A stretch of DNA of 64,000 nt from Chondrus crispus (Eukaryota; Rhodophyta; Florideophyceae; Gigartinales; Gigartinaceae): positions 85,531 to 149,530 of the forward strand of contig NW_005179055.1 of assembly GCF_000350225.1 (NCBI RefSeq), read 5' to 3'. The position numbers and the translations under genes were made by a program. Shown here one piece after another: positions 62,401 through 64,000 of the stretch. The notes under the pieces were generated by a model. It saw only the letters and a list, made by a program, of their open reading frames with translations, did no database searches and had not been told where the DNA came from. Within the stretch, counting starts at the first letter, position 1, and each line of letters starts with the position of its first letter.

Positions 62401-64000
62401 GAGGTAGCAGTTGTACTCTCATTGGCGGCACATCGGCTGGGTCGGATTTCCCCAGCCGTAATCGAAAATCGCACGATGCTTGTCGATGATTTTGCGCAGC
62501 GCCGCAGCACCTTTGTCGGAAAGGCCTTGCTCTTGCGCTTTGAGGACGGCAGCCTCTAGTTCTGCATCGCGATCCTCCTTAGGATCTTCGCCAATGTCGA
62601 TATAGACGCCACTCTCGTCGAGGGCATCCAGCTCCTCGCCGCCCTCGTCGCTGTGAAAAACACCTCTATCCCCCAAAGCAGCAATCGTACCGTTCGAGCC
62701 ACGGACGGCCTTGTCGGCGGCCAGGGCTTCAGGGACGTCGATGACCCCATCGTGTTTGTCGCAGGATGCGGCGAGCATGGCCTTGTTGTCACACCCAATA
62801 GCCTGGAGAACACTTCGACCAATCACAACGACCTCAGTGGCCGCATCACTCACATGCCAGCTAATTTTTCGTAGGACTAGCTTAGTCCCGTGGCGTATGC
62901 GCAATTGCACATCTGCGACAACTTTTCTGCGACAAGTTATACCACTAGATTGGTCCAAAAAGTGGAATGAGTGCGGGGGGTTCAGTTCCTCCACGACCAG
63001 CTCAGAGCACGCTTTCTTTAGCGCTTCGAACACCGCAGGAGGTAAAACGTTGGCATGAGACCCCTGGTCGGCCATCACAACGCTCTCCACGGCGCCGAGT
63101 GCAAACGTTGCACTGAACAAAGCTGAGTGATTGTCAATGGCCTTTGCACCAAGGCGGCGGATGTTACCCTTGTGTTTCCCCGAGCCGCCGGCGAAAGGTT
63201 TGTCCATGCTGAAGCGCACGTTGCGCTTCTTGCGGGCTTGGTACTCCTGCTTGAAAATGCGCTTCTCCTCTTCCGAGGAGATCGGACATTCGGAGACGAA
63301 ATGCTTACCACTGCATTTGGGATTGAGGCAGTCGGGCATATCGAAGGCACGTTTTTTACGGCGACTAGAAACGTCATTATAGCTGCTTTCTTCTTTTGCC
63401 TTTTTATTTCGGCCCTTCAGGTTCTTATTATTACCCTTCTTGGGAGACAAATTCTTCTTGTGCCTACGTTGGGAGTGGGTTCTGTCATCATCACTTTCGG
63501 TGGAGGCACTGGAAGCTCCAGAGTCGGAGTCACCACGGTGGTAGCGCGACTCTTGCTCCTGTTCTAATTTTTTGGCTTGGACAGCCAGCTCACGCATGAA
63601 CGCGCCGAAATCCTTCTTGTCAAACTGCTCATCCTTGCGCCATAGGACAATGTCCTTCATCCTCTGTTTTAAAAGCCCTGGTTTGATCCTTTTCATAATA
63701 TGAGGAATTGAAATGTGCGGTTTCTTGTCCGGCAGGTCAGGCATTCCAGCGGCTTCTAGGATGGATATATAATGATGATGCAGACTCCAAACACGGTCTT
63801 CGGATTCTTTCAAACTGAGATCCATCTTGACATTCTTCACGACGAGATCGATGTGCCCTAGCTCATGACTTTTTGGCTCATATGATGCTCTAATCTTGAT
63901 GCATTCCTTCAGTTGTTCTTCCGTAAGATCCTTGATAGAGTCTGCTCGGATCCAATGTGCGGTCAGGAACATACGGAGATATGAGTCGTCTATAGATGCT
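59426..64000 (-). mobile_element. Ty3/gypsy-type retroelement with chromodomain, running off the window
   Basis: Four adjacent minus-strand frames, 5' to 3'. 63972-62419 has a basic gag-like part, a zinc knuckle (CLNPKCSGKHFVSECP) and a retropepsin-like site (VVMADQGSHANVLPP). 62431-60962 has RT (LDFCSGYWQLPVHPDS, catalytic box WLDDFNLH) and RNase H (IFTDASQLYWSG). 60916-59879 has integrase (HCGSMGHRG... CLHCITT, DYLYMG, SDQGAHFKN). 59860-59426 has the post-integrase domain and a chromodomain (VLVEWEGLPDKVDLTWKPL). The order and the chromodomain place it among chromovirus-like Ty3/gypsy elements. It looks broken, with about three interruptions, but well preserved, so fairly young. The 5' end and its LTR lie beyond the window. 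Confidence 0.8.

Overview
The window looks like nuclear DNA of an intron-poor alga, most probably a florideophyte red alga (Chondrus-like). The evidence is as follows. There is a cytosolic SRP54. Plant-type DapB and ALAD carry plastid-type presequences. Almost all genes are single-exon, and the one spliced gene has two short GT-AG introns. Compact gene islands stand against large nests of transposons and LTR retroelements. The species is inference. I saw no rRNA, tRNA or CRISPR array.

Region 1 (1-36.3 kb) is a gene island. It opens with palindromes and a 22-23 bp minisatellite. Next comes a giant 3343-codon gene for an acidic, repeat-containing protein with a membrane C-terminus (minus strand). 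It is followed by a DUF1295/steroid-reductase-like membrane enzyme, an alpha/beta hydrolase, DapB (lysine pathway), a spliced scramblase-family protein, a small bZIP protein, SRP54, a zinc-type MDR dehydrogenase, a small unknown protein, a coiled-coil membrane protein, a tetraspanin-like protein, ALAD (tetrapyrrole pathway) and phosphoribosylanthranilate isomerase (tryptophan pathway). Genes are not in operons, but two convergent pairs have only 10 and 26 bp between their stop codons. The intergenic stretches hold hairpins, including a perfect 65-bp one at 33115-33179, and many TACTGTA/TACAGTA words.

Region 2 (36.65-64 kb) is a transposon nest with no clear host gene. A pogo/Tigger-like element (36652-40170, TA target duplication) carries a PIF/Harbinger element inside it and abuts a MULE remnant. 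A second pogo-like element (40897-43186) has recognisable ends and a transposase frame broken by one stop. A third, decayed pogo-like transposase is split: its N-terminal part lies at about 43.9-44.48 kb and its C-terminal part at about 55.24-55.89 kb. Between them lies a GC-rich Ty3/gypsy-type LTR element (44477-about 55235, minus strand), which holds long antisense ORFs and a 20-N assembly gap sitting in an inverted repeat. Then come a Crypton-like tyrosine-recombinase relic (56.58-58.08 kb), a structured spacer with a MITE-like inverted repeat, and a second, chromodomain-bearing Ty3/gypsy-type element that runs off the right edge.

Points most worth a second look: the giant acidic protein with an almost perfect internal 310-bp duplication; the 65-bp perfect hairpin; the nested pogo/Harbinger structure; three neighbouring transposon ORFs each broken by exactly one in-frame stop, using all three stop codons; the antisense ORFs inside the LTR element; and the Crypton-like recombinase.
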